Positions 36,493 through 45,641 are shown, counted from the first letter of the stretch. The stretch is DNA of 64,000 nt from CAVYXZ01 sp965223835 (GCA_965223835.1 CBDCXQ010000001.1:5332001-5396000), one strand, 5' to 3'. The notes: generated by a model from the letters alone, not told the origin. Made by a program: numbers and translations.

Positions 36493-37034
36493 AGGCCCTG
36501 GGGCGGGAATTTCTCGCGATATAAATTCAGCGACTCAATGATCGCCGTTCGGGCAGCGGCGGCATCGTCCCAGCCTTCATTCTCGACCGTAACCCCTTCT
36601 AGCTGTTTGTACGTCATGAAGAAATGCATCACTTCGGTAGGGAAGTGCGCCGGAATGTCACTCAAATCGCGGTAGTCATTGAAATTGGGATCAGTCGCTG
36701 GCACCGCGAGAATTTTGTAATCAGCCTCACCCCGGTCAATCATCTTGAACATCCCAACCGGACGCGCCTCAATCACACAACCCGGAAACGTTGGCTCCGT
36801 CACCATGACCAGTATGTCCAGCGGATCGCCATCTTCAAAAAAGGATTGGGGAATAAAGCCATAATCGCCGGGATAATGCAGTGAACTGTACAGTACCCGA
36901 TCCAGCTTAATTGTGCCGGTGCGCTTGCTATACTCATATTTGTTGCGGCTGCCTTTGGGGACTTCAATCACCGCGTAAACTAAGTCCGGTGGTTTGGGAC
37001 CGGGCATAATGTCATGCCAGAGATGGATGGGCAT
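36489..37034 (-). CDS. ppa: Inorganic pyrophosphatase, family I
   Basis: 181 aa from ATG 37034, six bases after GAAGGAA; an in-frame GTG two codons earlier is less likely. Hydrolyses pyrophosphate to two phosphates in the cytoplasm, pulling biosynthetic reactions forward. Signatures: VIEVPKGSRNKYEY, LYSSLHYPGDYGFIPQSF, and the metal site GDPLDILVM (DxDxxD-type run), then GEADYKILAVPATDP and LSDIPAHFPTEVMHFF. Length and motif order are normal for the prokaryotic enzyme. Confidence 0.96.
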   Translation of the reverse strand: MPIHLWHDIMPGPKPPDLVYAVIEVPKGSRNKYEYSKRTGTIKLDRVLYSSLHYPGDYGFIPQSFFEDGDPLDILVMVTEPTFPGCVIEARPVGMFKMIDRGEADYKILAVPATDPNFNDYRDLSDIPAHFPTEVMHFFMTYKQLEGVTVENEGWDDAAAARTAIIESLNLYREKFPPQGL

Positions 37035-37117
37035 CAGCACTTCCTTCGATGCGACAGATCGTGCATAAAAACATCAGGGCGACTAACTGCCGCCCCACAT
37101 GAGTATAGCTTAAACCG

Positions 37118-37525
37118 CTAAAATGGAATGTCGCCCACCTCATCGGGTGGTGGTGCAAATTCGTCATAGCCCTGCTGACCCTGCCCGCCACTTTCACGCC
37201 CGCCAATAAAACGGACATCGCGTGCCCGTAATTCCAGGCTAGCGGCGGCTTCACCCGCATTATTGACATAGGCTCGTGACTCGACCGTGCCAACAACCAT
37301 AACCTGTCGGCCTTTGCTCAGGTATTGATTACAGGTTTCTCCAAGCTGATTCCAGGCCGACACACGATACCATGTGGTTTTGTCACGGCGTTCATTGGTT
37401 TGCCGGTCGGTCCAGGTTTCATTGACTGCAACATTAAATGAGCAGACGGCTGCGCCACTTTGCAGATATTTTAGATCTGGATCACTGCCCAGATTACCGA
37501 CAATGATTGTTTGATGCCAGGTCAT
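37118..37525 (-). CDS. ssb: Single-stranded DNA-binding protein
   Basis: 135 aa. OB-fold domain, residues 1-105: IIVGNLGSDPDLKYLQSG, VCSFNVAVNETW, TTWYRVSAWNQLGETCNQYL, SKGRQVMVVGTVESR. A short Gly/Gln linker leads to the acidic tip DEVGDIPF, which recruits replication and repair proteins. The linker is short for SSB. Not in the usual rpsF-rpsR context, so this may be a second copy. Confidence 0.95.
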   Translation of the reverse strand: MTWHQTIIVGNLGSDPDLKYLQSGAAVCSFNVAVNETWTDRQTNERRDKTTWYRVSAWNQLGETCNQYLSKGRQVMVVGTVESRAYVNNAGEAAASLELRARDVRFIGGRESGGQGQQGYDEFAPPPDEVGDIPF

Positions 37526-37695
37526 GGGTAGATTTTCTCCTTACTTTGTCTTACCAGTTTGACCATACTGTAACATAGTGTCAAAATTCATGCTGTATTA
37601 GAACGTATATTCTACTATAATCAGGCGCATAATCCTATCCCCAAACGGTGGGGGGACGTATAATTGGCCTGAAAAACTGACAATGGAGACACCAC

Positions 37696-38187
37696 ATGAC
37701 GGATGATCTGGACCTACGCCGACAGCTCATTGCCCAGCTCGAAGAAAAACGGGCACACCTGATGTTTGAGGAAGCAGTAGCCGATTTCCCGATGGATAAG
37801 ATCAATGTCCGTCCGCCGAATGTCAATTACACGCCCTGGCATCTGCTGGAGCATTTGCGTATTTGCCAGTGGGATATTCTGGATTATATGCGCAATGCCC
37901 ACTACAAATATGTCAAGTGGCCGGACGACTATTGGCCGGCGTCGGATTCTGAAGCCGATGAAGCGGCCTGGAACGCCAGTATTGAGTCTTTTCGGCGCGA
38001 TTTGCAGGCCATCAAAAATATCATCAATAATCCAGAAACCGATCTTTACGCCCAGATTCCGCATGGTGAGCCAGGGCACACTATCCTGCGTGAAATATTG
38101 GTCGTCGCCAGCCACAACGCCTACCACATTGGCGAACTCGCCGTCTTGCGGCAGGTCATGGATGCCTGGCCGGATTCACACGGCTAG
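37696..38187 (+). CDS. DinB-family protein
   Basis: 163 aa four-helix-bundle protein. The likely metal-binding histidines are seen at NYTPWHLLEHLRICQWDIL (first His pair) and VVASHNAYHIGELAVLR (the third, in the last helix). DinB proteins are metal-dependent, often thiol-transfer or stress enzymes; substrate unknown. GGAGA sits 7 bases before the ATG. Divergent from ssb. Confidence 0.88.
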   Translation: MTDDLDLRRQLIAQLEEKRAHLMFEEAVADFPMDKINVRPPNVNYTPWHLLEHLRICQWDILDYMRNAHYKYVKWPDDYWPASDSEADEAAWNASIESFRRDLQAIKNIINNPETDLYAQIPHGEPGHTILREILVVASHNAYHIGELAVLRQVMDAWPDSHG

Positions 38188-38381
38188 TGCTACATCACCC
38201 CCGCAATATCAGGGGTAGCCGAAATCCAGTATACGACTACAATAAATGCGACCTGTTGTGGCATCTACCTGAACCGGGTTGGGCAAACACAGCACAACCC
38301 ACACCTGCCCGTAAACGGACACATTCTAGCCATTAATGGCGGACCGCCGCCTTGATGCCCATTTGTTGGAGTCTAAATTCT

Positions 38382-39665
38382 ATGGAAGCTTTGCCGCTGC
38401 ACGAAACCATCAATCGCTGGTTGGATGAAGCGTACATCTCACAGCAAACCGCGCCCATACAAAAGGTGTTATCGCGGATGGCATCCTGTAACCTCACCGC
38501 GTTGGCCCATATCCCCGTTGGCTTCCCGGTGGCGGATGGCATAAGTTATGCGGGTTATGAAACGGTCGATTGTTCCATTATTTCGGCGATGGTCAACTAT
38601 CGCAAAAATCGTCCGCTGTATCGTACCGGTGCGTTGAAATTCAAGTTTACCAGTGCCGACGATGACGAATTTGAGGCGCTGGTCGTATCCGGTTGGGTGA
38701 GTGATGAGGATGTTGCCATTCACATGATCGTTGTTGCCGCTGTACCTGTTGACCACATCGACCACTGGCTGACTTTTGAAGACGAGGTTCATCGCATCGC
38801 CAGTTCAGCGATTACACACCGGGATAAGGTCTATGTGGTGGGTGGTTCTGAAGAAACCTTTGATGCAACCGTCGATTGGGTGGATGTGGTGTTGCCGCAA
38901 GAGTTGAAGGACAACATCCTGCACGATGTTGATGCTTTCTTCGAGAAAGGAGTGGCGATCTACCAGCGGCTGAAAATCAACCCGTTCCGCAAATTGCTGT
39001 TGGCCGGGGTGCCCGGAACCGGCAAGACGATGTTATGTTCGGCGCTGGCGAAGTGGGCACAGGCTCAGGGCCGCTTTGTGATTTATGTCTCTGGTTCCAA
39101 TCAGTACGGCGCGAAATTCTGGAAGATTCATCAGGCGTTGGATATGGCCGCCAGTTCGGACGCGCCAACAATCGTGATTGTCGAAGAACTTGATGCCTAT
39201 CTGGATGAAGACTCCAAAGCGCAATTGCTGAATGTCCTGGATGGCTCGGAGACACCGACGAATCCGCGCGGCACAATCATGATTGCAACCACTAACCACC
39301 CGGAAATTATTGATAACCGGGTGATGAAACGTCCGGGCCGTCTGGACCGCATCTTCATTATTCCTGAACTGGACGACGAACTGCAAGCAGAGCAGATGCT
39401 GCGTTCTTATCTTGGCGCAGAATGGCTGGATGACCATCGGGAAGTCGTGCCCGATTTGCTGGGTAAACCAGCAGCGTTTATCCGGGAAGTGGCGCTCTCG
39501 GCATTGACGATGGCCGCCTACCAAGATCTGGATGGCTTACCATTGCCGGTCCTGCGCGAATCGCTGGATTCGTTGACGAAACAAATCGAAGCCAAAGACG
39601 ATTTCCTGACAGCGCACAAACGCACCGAGATGGGCCTTGCGCCCACCAATGGCAAACGGCGTTAA
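38382..39665 (+). CDS. AAA ATPase with N-terminal domain
   Basis: 427 aa from ATG 38382, 10 bases after TTGGAG; an ATG ten codons earlier lacks a site. Residues 1-185 form an uncharacterised domain; about 190-400 are a single AAA module: Walker A LLAGVPGTGKTMLCSAL, Walker B TIVIVEELDAYLDED (EELD rather than DEID), sensor 1 IMIATTNHPEIIDN, arginine finger VMKRPGRLDRIF, and an alpha-helical lid. Closest in style to BCS1/FtsH-like AAA proteins but soluble and without protease. Convergent with the SH3 gene, one base apart. Probably remodels a protein partner that is not encoded nearby. Confidence 0.85.
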   Translation: MEALPLHETINRWLDEAYISQQTAPIQKVLSRMASCNLTALAHIPVGFPVADGISYAGYETVDCSIISAMVNYRKNRPLYRTGALKFKFTSADDDEFEALVVSGWVSDEDVAIHMIVVAAVPVDHIDHWLTFEDEVHRIASSAITHRDKVYVVGGSEETFDATVDWVDVVLPQELKDNILHDVDAFFEKGVAIYQRLKINPFRKLLLAGVPGTGKTMLCSALAKWAQAQGRFVIYVSGSNQYGAKFWKIHQALDMAASSDAPTIVIVEELDAYLDEDSKAQLLNVLDGSETPTNPRGTIMIATTNHPEIIDNRVMKRPGRLDRIFIIPELDDELQAEQMLRSYLGAEWLDDHREVVPDLLGKPAAFIREVALSALTMAAYQDLDGLPLPVLRESLDSLTKQIEAKDDFLTAHKRTEMGLAPTNGKRR

Positions 39666-41021
39666 TCACCCGCCACGTGGGTCGGGGAAGGCATTGCCGA
39701 ACGAACCGGGTATGCGGGTCGGTTGCGGTGGCGGTGGCACATCAAAATCGATTGGCAGCGCTTCGATCACCGCATTGGTTTCTAAGACAATCAATGCCGC
39801 CCAGCCCACCATGCCATTCCCCTCGACTTTGACCCAGGGACCATAAGGGCTTCGCGCCAATAAAGTGAGGTCAGTCCCCAATGGCACGGTCCCCAAAATG
39901 CCAAATTGAACATCGGGCGCATTGCGTAGATTAAGGCCGTCAGCCGCGATAACCGTAGCGGTGGTTCCGGCGGCCCCATAGCGTTGTGGCGGCAGTGGTG
40001 TGGCTTCATAGTTGGTCTGAATCGTACCAACATTTTGCAGCAGCAAGTCGGCAAACATCCAACCGGTAATGCCATTGTCCAGCCGCACATGATACCAATC
40101 ACCTGCCGGATTGCGCCCCAGCACACTCATGGTAATTCCAGCGGGAACCTGAAAGATCAGGCCGCCATTGGTGGTGGGTTCCGTCCGTAAATTGACCGCC
40201 CCAGCCGTCTCGACATAACCGGGTTGGGGCAGGCGCAGCGGCAGGTCCAGCAAACCTACTGGATAGTTCGCAATCAAGTTCGTCTCAAGCGGTTGCGGAA
40301 ATGCCGGAATACCAGCGGGGACGCTAAAATCACCGGGGGTGTAGGGCACACTCAATTGTTGGCCGGTGCGCATGGCTTGTTCCTGACCGCGGGCCAGCAC
40401 CCGTGCCTGCCCGGAGAGATTGACAAACAATGTCGCATCGGGCTGCGTTTGAATCAACACCGTGCCATTGAAGACCAGCGACGATCCATTGATGACGATG
40501 CCGGATGTGAGGGGAATACGCGTTTCTGGATTGAGCGGAGTCTGGACGATAAAGCCATTATTGGGCGCAGCACCACAGGCCAGTTCATTGGGACCCGTCT
40601 CTACCACAATCGACTGCCAGGCCGGGAAATCAGGTGGGGTCACATCGCGCAGGTTGACATCACCAACCAGCAATCCATTAAATGCCGGATCCGCCACGCG
40701 CAACCACGCCAATCCGGTTTGACCTGATTCAATACTTAACGGCGGCGTTCGCACCGCTTCAATCACCGTAATATCAACTTTAGAACCGGGTACGGCTAAC
40801 GAATTGCTTACTGGCCCGGCAGGTTCGGCTTGTGGTGGCCCACCACCGTTGCACATGTAACCGACTGGACCACCAGTACACATATCACTCGCCAGGGTCC
40901 AGGATTCGTTCAGAGCGGGACTGCAAACCGCGTCGCTAACTTCAACACTTTCCTGCGCTGCGACCCAGAATGCGCCTAATAACAATAAACCGCTAAACCC
41001 AATAATCATCAATCGTCGCAC
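39666..41021 (-). CDS. Secreted protein with two bacterial SH3 domains
   Basis: 451 aa from GTG 41021, 7 bases after AGGA; the longer frame to 41192 is not plausible coding. Signal peptide (LMIIGFSGLLLLGAFWVAAQ), then a cysteine-containing head (DAVCSPALNESWTLASDMC) and a beta domain with the pattern of a FecR-like repeat (FVNLSGQARVLARGQEQ). Two SH3-type repeats close the protein: AGAVNLRTEPTTNGGLIFQV and ADGLNLRNAPDVQFGILGTV. The N-terminal head resembles that of the protein at 41.7 kb, so the two may be distant paralogs in divergent orientation. Probably binds cell-wall glycans or peptides. Confidence 0.75.
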   Translation of the reverse strand: MRRLMIIGFSGLLLLGAFWVAAQESVEVSDAVCSPALNESWTLASDMCTGGPVGYMCNGGGPPQAEPAGPVSNSLAVPGSKVDITVIEAVRTPPLSIESGQTGLAWLRVADPAFNGLLVGDVNLRDVTPPDFPAWQSIVVETGPNELACGAAPNNGFIVQTPLNPETRIPLTSGIVINGSSLVFNGTVLIQTQPDATLFVNLSGQARVLARGQEQAMRTGQQLSVPYTPGDFSVPAGIPAFPQPLETNLIANYPVGLLDLPLRLPQPGYVETAGAVNLRTEPTTNGGLIFQVPAGITMSVLGRNPAGDWYHVRLDNGITGWMFADLLLQNVGTIQTNYEATPLPPQRYGAAGTTATVIAADGLNLRNAPDVQFGILGTVPLGTDLTLLARSPYGPWVKVEGNGMVGWAALIVLETNAVIEALPIDFDVPPPPQPTRIPGSFGNAFPDPRGG

Positions 41022-41141
41022 AATCGTTTCCTGAAGGTATCTGCTGGCATCACGCGCCCGATTGTACCAGACAATCCAGCAGCACGGGCATAATGTCTGT
41101 GGTAAACTGAAACCGATTGCTGATACATGAAGGAAGAACGT

Positions 41142-41609
41142 GTGAACATCTCTGGTGACCCCCCGATGCGGCTGTTGTTGGCATTTCACCAACAGTTTCC
41201 GAATGCATCACCGGACTGGGTGATGCAAGGGCCGGGCCGTGATATGTGGGTGGCAGCCTGTCCCAATACAGAGGTGCAATTCACGCTTATCGTGCCTGAT
41301 CTACATGCCCGCACAACGTTTAGTTTTCGGAGTGCCCGCACCAAAACGACGGTCTTTAATCGCCCGTTGCCCCATTGGGCACGCTATCCTGCTGGTGTGC
41401 TATTGCTGTTACGCGACGCCGGGTTGGAATCAATCGGTTTGCAAGCGACTCTGGCCGGGGGTGAACCACCAGGACCTCGCTATGACTTCGCGTTGGGGAT
41501 GACTATCGCGGCCCTGGAGCACGAAATCCATGAACGTCCCTACTCCCATGACAGCTTGGTTGACATGCTGGAGCAGGTTCGTCGCGATTATGTGGAAACT
41601 CAACCGTAG
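41142..41609 (+). CDS. Uncharacterised protein resembling a galactokinase/GHMP kinase N-terminal half
   Basis: 155 aa from GTG 41142, favoured by AAGGAAG 5 bases upstream; ATG 41127 is the alternative. The segment HWARYPAGVLLLLRDAGLES aligns by eye with the W-x-x-Y-x-x-G-V-L-x-x-L block of galactokinases, and GEPPGPRYDFALGMTIAAL falls where the ATP loop GAGLSSSAAL would be. The Ser-rich phosphate loop is not present, and the C-terminal half is absent. It may be a decayed or repurposed sugar-binding relative. Function unknown. Confidence 0.55.
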   Translation: MNISGDPPMRLLLAFHQQFPNASPDWVMQGPGRDMWVAACPNTEVQFTLIVPDLHARTTFSFRSARTKTTVFNRPLPHWARYPAGVLLLLRDAGLESIGLQATLAGGEPPGPRYDFALGMTIAALEHEIHERPYSHDSLVDMLEQVRRDYVETQP

Positions 41610-41683
41610 CAACACTCTATCCTGAAATGTGCGCTAACTGTATAAAAATTATCAAATTTTGCCCCCAGATCGTCTAACCCTGC

Positions 41684-41689
41684 TATAAT
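41684..41689 (+). promoter_or_regulatory. Candidate -10 box upstream of the 41.7 kb SH3/LysM gene
   Basis: A perfect TATAAT lies 57 bases before the ATG. A TTGCCC at 41659 is the only -35 candidate and the 19-base spacing is long, so the pair is tentative. Confidence 0.4.
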
Positions 41690-41745
41690 GTAATAAGAGT
41701 TGACATATTAACCTTGCCCGCCAAATTATTTTTTCAGGAGAGACA

Positions 41746-43551
41746 ATGCGCTGGCATTTAATGCTTTTGATGAGTGTCCTACTGCTGTTACTGGCAGTCT
41801 TCAGTGGGGTGGCAAGCGCCCAGGACGATATTTGCCCCATACTGGTTCAGGATGCCCTCGAACAAATGGGAGATAACTGTGGCGGTTTGGGCCGCAACAG
41901 TGCCTGTTATGGCTTCACCCGTGTTGATTCCACCTTTATGACTGAGCAAGCAGAAGACTTCTTTACCGCACCGGCAGATCAAGCCGCTTTGGGGCAGTTA
42001 GCGACGATTTCGACCCGCCCGCTCGATCTTGAACTCGATCAATGGGGTATCGCGGTGATGAGTGTTCAGGCCAACGTTGCCAACGCCCTGCCCGGTCAGG
42101 CAGTGGTGTTTATGCTCATGGGTGATACCGAAGTTACCAATGAAGTCGATCCCGCCACAGCCGTCGGTGTCGTCGAACCAGCCAGCGTGTTGCTACAAAG
42201 CGATACCCGCATTTTCAGTGGCCCGGACCGCAGCACCAATGTCCTGACGACCATTGATGGCGGCAGCACCCTGCTGGCCGATGGTGTGAGTGTTGATGGT
42301 GATTGGTTGCGGGTATCGACTGATCGCGGCCTTGGTTGGGTCCGGCGCGAAACGATTGGCAGCGGTGCCGAACTCACGGGGCTGCCTGCCATTGATGGCA
42401 GTGAACAAACCCCCATGCAAGCCTTCCAGGTGCGGACGGCGTTTAATGATCTAAACTGTTCCGAAGCGCCCTCGCTGCTGGCGGTACAGAGTCCCGAAGG
42501 CCTCAAAGTCGATGTCATGGCGAATGGGGTCCATATTCGCATGGGATCGCTCATTTTGCTGCGCACACTCTCCCCCGGTGACACCATGCAAGTGATAACC
42601 GTTTTCGGTGATGTGGTCCTAAACCCGGACGCGGACGATGAATTTCAGCTTTTCCCGGAATTCTCAACAACCCATTGTCTGGACAACGACGGCAATATCG
42701 GCGATGATTGTGAATGGACTGAGCCGGTGCCCCTGACGGCTGAAGAATTGTTATGGGTACAGACGGTGCTGGCAGCTTATGCCGAACTGGAAGGCCAGGA
42801 TGGCAACACCGGACCAGTTGTCATTGAGGATGAGCCGATAACGATCATCGAAACCGAAAACTGCGCCAATGGGACGACGATTCAACACACGGTGCAGCCC
42901 GGCGACACGCTGTTTGCGCTGGGATTACGTTATAACACCACTGTGAACGCGATTGCTTTCGGCAACGGCTTGACCAACTCCAACATTATTGTCGGTCAGC
43001 GCTTAACGATTATTTGTGGTGAGCCAGGACCAGCGGTCTTGCCTGGCTTCCAGGATCCACCCGTTGTTGATCCACCGGTTGTCGAGCCGCCAGTGCCAAC
43101 CTTTGATTGCACCGGATTTGCCGCCACATCGCCGCTGAACGGTCTACCCTATGGCGTCGGCACCTTCTTTTGGAACCTCCCTGCCAGCGTCCCCGATTAT
43201 TTCCAGGTCAATGTCACTGGCGAGAACGGCACTACAAGTTTTGCTACCGGCAGTGGCACTGAATCCAGCCTGGGGGCTGATCTCTCGATAAACAGTATCG
43301 GATATGGTTTCAACTTTAGCTGGAACGTCCAGGCCATTTTCGAAGGCGAGGTCGTATGTACCTCATCCGGTGGTAGCATGTTCCGCGAAGCGCCACCGCC
43401 CGGTCCCGAACCTGATGATGATGAGGGCGACCCACCACCGCAGGAGACTGAGGAACCCTGTCGCGACGAGTGCTGCGAGGAATGTTGCGTCGAGTGTGAA
43501 GTCCCCGCCGGAGCATTGGGTGCCCAACAGGAATGTTGCTCCGCAGAATGA
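41746..43551 (+). CDS. Secreted SH3 and LysM protein with cysteine-rich tail
   Basis: 601 aa. Signal peptide (MRWHLMLLMSVLLLLLAVFS, ending VASA-Q), then a cysteine-containing head (DDICPILVQDALEQMGDNC ... NSACYGFTRV), a beta region, one SH3-type repeat near residues 140-205 (SDTRIFSGPDRSTNVLT), and one LysM (QHTVQPGDTLFALGLRYNTT ... VGQRLTIIC) at about 380-425. A Pro/Val linker and a beta sandwich (PASVPDYFQVNVTGENG) follow. The last 40 residues are unusual: CRDECCEECCVECE and QECCSAE give eight cysteines. GGAGAG precedes the ATG. Likely exported and glycan-binding. Confidence 0.78.
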   Translation: MRWHLMLLMSVLLLLLAVFSGVASAQDDICPILVQDALEQMGDNCGGLGRNSACYGFTRVDSTFMTEQAEDFFTAPADQAALGQLATISTRPLDLELDQWGIAVMSVQANVANALPGQAVVFMLMGDTEVTNEVDPATAVGVVEPASVLLQSDTRIFSGPDRSTNVLTTIDGGSTLLADGVSVDGDWLRVSTDRGLGWVRRETIGSGAELTGLPAIDGSEQTPMQAFQVRTAFNDLNCSEAPSLLAVQSPEGLKVDVMANGVHIRMGSLILLRTLSPGDTMQVITVFGDVVLNPDADDEFQLFPEFSTTHCLDNDGNIGDDCEWTEPVPLTAEELLWVQTVLAAYAELEGQDGNTGPVVIEDEPITIIETENCANGTTIQHTVQPGDTLFALGLRYNTTVNAIAFGNGLTNSNIIVGQRLTIICGEPGPAVLPGFQDPPVVDPPVVEPPVPTFDCTGFAATSPLNGLPYGVGTFFWNLPASVPDYFQVNVTGENGTTSFATGSGTESSLGADLSINSIGYGFNFSWNVQAIFEGEVVCTSSGGSMFREAPPPGPEPDDDEGDPPPQETEEPCRDECCEECCVECEVPAGALGAQQECCSAE

Positions 43552-43570
43552 TCTAAATCAAAGCAATTTG

Positions 43571-43600
43571 CGCCCGTCAGCGAATCTTGGCGGGCGTTTT
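43571..43600 (+). terminator. Rho-independent terminator
   Basis: CGCCCGTCA pairs with TGGCGGGCG (9 bp, one G/T pair, 8-base loop) and is followed by TTTT, 19 bases after the stop of the SH3/LysM gene. Confidence 0.85.
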
Positions 43601-43677
43601 GATTCCAACCAGAACCGAACACCTGTGCGCCATGTTGTGTTATACTTCAGGGCATACTGAGAAGCAGATTTTTCTGG

Positions 43678-44091
43678 ATGCCAACGCTTGATTACTGCCA
43701 TGAAAACAGTGTTCATGCTCTTGAAAAAGATGGCTGGACAATCGAATTCAGCCCACAGTAATTTTACCTGGATGGCCGTTCAGTGTATATGGATGTTCAG
43801 GCTTCTCAGCAAGCAAATGGTCGCCGACAACAGATTCTGCTGGCAGAAATCAAATGCTTTCCCGATCGCAACAATACCACCCGAGAGGTTTACATCGCCA
43901 TTGGTCAATACATTTTCTATCGAGCCGTTTTGTCCGAATTTCACGATACGACACCACTATATCTGGCAATTCCTGAAGCAGTCTATATCGGCATATTCGA
44001 TGTCTATGTTCGCCGCGCCATCGTCGATAATAAGATCAAGTTGTTAATTGTGAACATTGAGAAGGAGCAAATTGTCCAATGGATAGAATAA
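43678..44091 (+). pseudogene. xisH: XisH-family protein gene with in-frame nonsense codon
   Basis: From ATG 43678 the frame reads VHALEKDGWTIEFSPQ, then TAA (43759-43761), then FYLDGRSVYMDVQASQQ and on to QIVQWIE. The whole matches XisH from start to end (E-K-D-G-W-x-I, AEIKCFPDRN with a nuclease-like E-x-K, YIAIGQYIFYRAVL, YLAIPEAVY). The stop replaces what should be a residue such as Tyr. A restart at GTG 43783 would remove the first strand and helix. XisH, first known as a factor controlling fdxN-element excision in cyanobacteria, has a restriction-endonuclease-like fold. Confidence 0.78.
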
Positions 44092-44393
44092 TGGACTGGA
44101 TACCCATGGTCCGTAAGGTCATTGAGGCTTATGCTACGGCAGCCTACAAAGCAAAATCATATTATATTGAAGATAACAGCCGTCAGCTTTATACCGTGTT
44201 GACAGTTCCTAATCATGATTATCCAATTGACACCAAGCCAGGTGTAATCATTCTTTCGCGTATTGTTGATGATCTCATCGTTATTGAGCAGGACAATACA
44301 GACCGCCCTCTGTACGAAGAACTGCTGCGCAACGGCATCCCCCGTGAGCAGATCATCTTAGCCTACGCCGGTGAAACAATTCCTGAAGCATAA
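44079..44393 (+). CDS. xisI: XisI-family protein
   Basis: 104 aa, or 100 aa from ATG 44091; both starts overlap the end of the XisH frame. Family features: a leading helix with VIEAYATAAY, VLTVPNHDYPIDT, RIVDDLIVIEQDNTD (matching K-I-W-I-Q-x-N-x-T-E of other XisI proteins), LLRNGIPREQIILAY. XisI is the regular partner of XisH. Its reading frame is intact although the XisH frame is broken. It lies 12 bases ahead of the SbcD-like gene. Confidence 0.82.
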   Translation: MDRIMDWIPMVRKVIEAYATAAYKAKSYYIEDNSRQLYTVLTVPNHDYPIDTKPGVIILSRIVDDLIVIEQDNTDRPLYEELLRNGIPREQIILAYAGETIPEA

Positions 44394-44405
44394 TGAGGAA
44401 CCTCC

Positions 44406-45641
44406 ATGTCTGAACCCATTCGTGTCCTGCACTTCGCTGATATTCATGTCGGCGTGGAAAATTATGGGCGAACTGATCCGCGCACCGGCCTCAGCAGCCG
44501 GGTCGGTGACTTTTTACATCGCCTGGATGAGATGATTGAGTATGCTCGTGAACACGATGTTGATCTAACCATTTTCGCTGGTGACGCCTTTAAAACTCGC
44601 TCACCGAACCCGACCTTCCAGCGTGAGTTTGCCTGGCGCGTGCGCGACCTGAGTGAACTCGCGCCAGTGGTGATGCTGGTCGGCAATCATGACCTGCCAC
44701 CCAATGTACTGAAAGCATCCAGCATCGAAATCTACGATACGCTGGCAGTGCCCAATGTGAAGATCGCCAGCGACTACAGCCTGCACGTGGTCGAAACGAA
44801 ACGCGGACCAGTGGCAGTCGGCACCGCGCCTTATCCCATCCGGGCGCGCCTGCTGCAAGACTTCAATACGGGCGGCATGACCATTGCCGAAATCGACCGG
44901 TTACTTGAGGAACATCTCACCGAGATTATTGAAGAACTGGCGGAAACTGCCGACAAACATGATATGCCGCGTTTGCTCACCGGTCACTTCACTGTCAGTG
45001 GGTCCGTTGTGGGCAGCGAGCGATCTATCATGCTGGGACGGGATGTCGCGCTAGGGTTATCTTCAGTTGCGGACCCACGCTGGGATTATGTGGCGCTAGG
45101 GCACATCCACAAACACCAAAACCTGACTCGGAATCGTGATGATGCACCTCCCGTTGTTTATAGTGGCAGCATGGAACGCATTGACTTTGGCGAGGAAGGC
45201 GACCCCAAAGGCTTCTGCTGGGTCGAACTGGAACGCGGCGCGGCAAGCTGGCAATTTGTCCGTAATGATGCTCGACCTTTCGTTACCCTGCGGGCTGATC
45301 TATGTGATGAGGCCGACCCGACCAGCGCCATGCTTCACATTATAAATCGACATGACATAACCGGGTCCGTTGTGCGTTTGATCGTGCAGGTTACGCCAGA
45401 GAACGAAACCAGCCTGAACGAAGCCGCTATTCGTGAGACGCTGCGGCAGGCCGATGTCTATCATGTCGCTGGGATGCGCAAAGAAGTCGAACGGGCCGAC
45501 CGCGCCCGCCTGGGCACCAATCCTGAAGGCCTCACCCCGGAAGAATTATTGGAGCGCTATCTCATCAGCAAGCAAATCTCCGAAGCCCGCCGCGTTGAAT
45601 TGATGGAAGCCGCCCGGAATGTGTTTGATGCTCAGGGCTGA
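44406..45641 (+). CDS. SbcD-like DNA repair exonuclease (metallophosphoesterase)
   Basis: 411 aa. Two-metal nuclease fold: VLHFADIHVGVENYG (D-x-H), LTIFAGDAF (G-D, with A-F replacing the usual L-F-D), VMLVGNHDLPPN (G-N-H-D), LLTGHFTVSG and YVALGHIHKHQ with the remaining histidines. The C-terminal capping part resembles SbcD/Mre11. The partner ATPase SbcC is not next to it. GAGGAACC precedes the ATG. It probably processes DNA ends. Confidence 0.87.
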   Translation: MSEPIRVLHFADIHVGVENYGRTDPRTGLSSRVGDFLHRLDEMIEYAREHDVDLTIFAGDAFKTRSPNPTFQREFAWRVRDLSELAPVVMLVGNHDLPPNVLKASSIEIYDTLAVPNVKIASDYSLHVVETKRGPVAVGTAPYPIRARLLQDFNTGGMTIAEIDRLLEEHLTEIIEELAETADKHDMPRLLTGHFTVSGSVVGSERSIMLGRDVALGLSSVADPRWDYVALGHIHKHQNLTRNRDDAPPVVYSGSMERIDFGEEGDPKGFCWVELERGAASWQFVRNDARPFVTLRADLCDEADPTSAMLHIINRHDITGSVVRLIVQVTPENETSLNEAAIRETLRQADVYHVAGMRKEVERADRARLGTNPEGLTPEELLERYLISKQISEARRVELMEAARNVFDAQG

